In this document: piece after piece, positions 62,776 through 64,000 of the stretch | Layout of the letters: the number at the start of each line of letters is the position of its first letter | How positions within the stretch are numbered: position 1 is the first letter of the stretch | Assembly: GCA_003162415.1 (NCBI GenBank) | Contig: PMOL01000004.1 | Coordinates: 124,001 to 188,000, forward strand | Reading direction: 5' to 3' | Origin: Candidatus Dormiibacterota bacterium | GTDB lineage: Bacteria; Chloroflexota; Dormibacteria; Aeolococcales; Aeolococcaceae | DNA: 64,000 nt | Notes under the pieces: model-generated | Database searches by the model: none | The model's input: only the letters and a program-made list of their open reading frames with translations | What the model was told of the DNA's origin: nothing | Position numbers and translations under genes: made by a program

Positions 62776-63569
62776 CGTCGCGAGCGGAGTCCGAGGCGGT
62801 GGAGGATGAACCGGTTGACCGTCCAGACCGTCTTCAGCCCGTACACCAGCGAGACCCGGAAGTTCACCGACGACGCGTCGTCGAAATACTTGGTGGTGAC
62901 AGGGACCTCGGCCACCTTGAACTTGAAGGAAGCAGCCTGGGTGAGGATCTGCGTGTCGAAGACGAAATCGTTGGAGTTCCGCAGGAATGGCACGGTGGTG
63001 AGGAACTTGCGGCTGTACGCCCGATAACCGGTGTGGTACTCGGTGAGGCCAAGCCCCAGCACGCGATTCTCGTAGCCGGTGAGAAAACGGTTGGCGATGC
63101 GTTTCCACCACGGCATTCCGCCCGCCCGTGCACCGCCGGGTTTGAGAAAGCGCGAGCCGAGCACGACGTCTGCCTCTCCCCTGCGGATGACCTCGACCAT
63201 GTCGTCAAGGATCGCGGGATCGTACTGACCGTCCGGGTGGAGCATCACGATGACGTCCGCACCGTCGCGCAGCGCCTCGATGTAGCAGGTCTTCTGATTG
63301 GCGCCGTACCCGGCATTGTGTGGATGCGAGATCACCACAAGATCGAGCGACGCCGCGAGCGCAGCAGTTCCATCGCGACTGCCGTCGTCGACCAGAATGA
63401 TGGTGTCGACAACGCCCGGAGGGATGCTCGCCAGCGTCGTCTCCAGCGTCTTGGCCGCGTTGTACGCGGGCATCACGACTACTGTTCGCAACGACTCGAT
63501 CGAACCCCGGCCTGTTGCGAGAACCGCGCGTTTCTTCTGAGCCGTGTCGGCCACCTGCGTCCATCCCAT
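62763..63569 (-). CDS. family 2 glycosyltransferase (DPM1/polyprenyl-phosphate sugar synthase-like)
   Basis: 268 residues. VVVMPAYNAAKTLETTLASIP (about 31-51), LVDDGSRDGTAAL, AGYGANQKTCYIEAL and MLHPDGQYDPAILDDMVEVI form the GT-A core with the DxD-type HPDGQYD. TGYRAYSRKFLTTVPFLRNSNDFVFD near 200 fits dolichol/polyprenyl-phosphate mannosyl synthases. It probably loads a sugar onto a lipid carrier for GT-C enzymes. The start at 63569 lacks a strong ribosome site. Confidence 0.9.
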   Translation of the reverse strand: MGWTQVADTAQKKRAVLATGRGSIESLRTVVVMPAYNAAKTLETTLASIPPGVVDTIILVDDGSRDGTAALAASLDLVVISHPHNAGYGANQKTCYIEALRDGADVIVMLHPDGQYDPAILDDMVEVIRRGEADVVLGSRFLKPGGARAGGMPWWKRIANRFLTGYENRVLGLGLTEYHTGYRAYSRKFLTTVPFLRNSNDFVFDTQILTQAASFKFKVAEVPVTTKYFDDASSVNFRVSLVYGLKTVWTVNRFILHRLGLRSRRYSR

Positions 63570-63654
63570 GGGGCCAGCACCAACGCGGTGTTGGCGCGTT
63601 TGACCTCTTTCAGTGACGGATCATATCGCATCGGGTCACCACCCCAACTGCGTC

Positions 63655-64000
63655 TCACTTGGCCCTGATGTCGATGGCCCAGCCGCCGCCGGGAGGAATC
63701 GGCAGCACGAGTTTCGTCCCGGGCGTCGCCGTGGTGATCTCTCTAGCCTCCTGTGCCCAGTGGTAGTCCTGGAACGGTGGATACAGCCACGCGGTGATCA
63801 AGCCCGATCCGAATGCGACGGCACACACAGCCAGCCCAGTTCGCTGCAGCCACGGACGCGGCAGACGCGTCGCCGCCCATAGCAGCGTGATGACCCAGGC
63901 CACCTGTGCGAGGAGGAAGTACCGTTCACCGGCTCGGCTGACCGTCATGATCGCCCAGGCGTTCCCAGTGTTCGACACGAGTGGTGCTGCGAGACCACTC
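63655..64000 (-). CDS. C-terminal part of a membrane protein, runs off the window
   Basis: The frame is open to the window edge, so only the last 115 or so codons are visible. Two hydrophobic helices (FLLAQVAWVITLLWAAT and LAVCAVAFGSGLITAWLYP) precede a soluble tail with GTKLVLPIPPGGGWAIDIRAK. This tail is typical of GT-C/YfhO-like or dolichyl-phosphate mannose transferase-like proteins. It is upstream of, and in line with, the glycosyltransferase gene. Confidence 0.6.
   Translation of the reverse strand, partial: SGLAAPLVSNTGNAWAIMTVSRAGERYFLLAQVAWVITLLWAATRLPRPWLQRTGLAVCAVAFGSGLITAWLYPPFQDYHWAQEAREITTATPGTKLVLPIPPGGGWAIDIRAK

Overview
The window is high-GC DNA with many GTG and TTG starts, few transport-type lipid or outer-membrane genes, a DUF222/HNH endonuclease, a PadR-controlled DrrAB-type exporter, HadA/HadB-like MaoC proteins and a K+-independent proton pyrophosphatase. 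It fits a high-GC monoderm-like bacterium such as an actinomycete or a Dormibacterota/Chloroflexota lineage. I cannot decide between these from sequence alone. Most genes are ordinary chromosomal genes. No CRISPR array, rRNA or intact insertion sequence was seen.

Layout. 1-1 kb: an amber-interrupted proline-rich small gene and a small membrane protein with a clear promoter. 1-4 kb: a secreted phosphoesterase and a DUF222-HNH protein, convergent on a hairpin. 4.2-9.2 kb: one very large secreted subtilase, bounded upstream by an intact tRNA-Met and downstream by a degenerate copy of that tRNA's 3' end, which looks like an old tRNA-site integration. 9.2-17 kb: a TIGR03086-type protein, dCMP deaminase, ATP-dependent DNA ligase, a CHAP cell-wall protein and a second large surface protein that shares the subtilase's C-terminal triple repeat. 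17-28 kb: a microprotein overlapping an HD phosphohydrolase, Mrp ATPase, polysaccharide deacetylase, GlcD-like oxidase, VIT1-type transporter, H+-PPase, CinA-like protein and cold-shock protein. 28-32 kb: an acyl-CoA cluster on the minus strand (two MaoC proteins, acyl-CoA dehydrogenase, SDR), with a possible operator upstream.

33-41 kb is an accessory-looking patch of lower GC. It holds a LysM-CHAP protein, an alpha/beta hydrolase, small dimeric-barrel proteins and a graveyard of fragments: HNH endonuclease 3' ends, a GGDEF 3' end and a frameshifted LamG lipoprotein. 40.8-47.6 kb is a probable six-gene minus-strand operon: pyruvyl-transferase-like protein, glycosyltransferase, etfB, etfA, hybrid histidine kinase, response regulator. 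The last junctions are start/stop overlaps, so electron-transfer flavoprotein and a two-component system are co-translated. 47.7-55 kb: a secreted helical protein, cyclophilin, Mca-like deacetylase, the PadR/DUF1048/ABC exporter operon with an inverted-repeat operator, a transferred-looking VOC protein and a GT-C membrane protein. 55-64 kb: thiolase and PfkB kinase, a DUF6909-like protein, ABC-F ATPase, EamA transporter, methyltransferase, polyprenyl-type glycosyltransferase and the end of another membrane protein.

A recurring regulatory theme is a -10-like hexamer placed 6-7 bases before the start codon with no Shine-Dalgarno sequence, implying frequent leaderless transcription.
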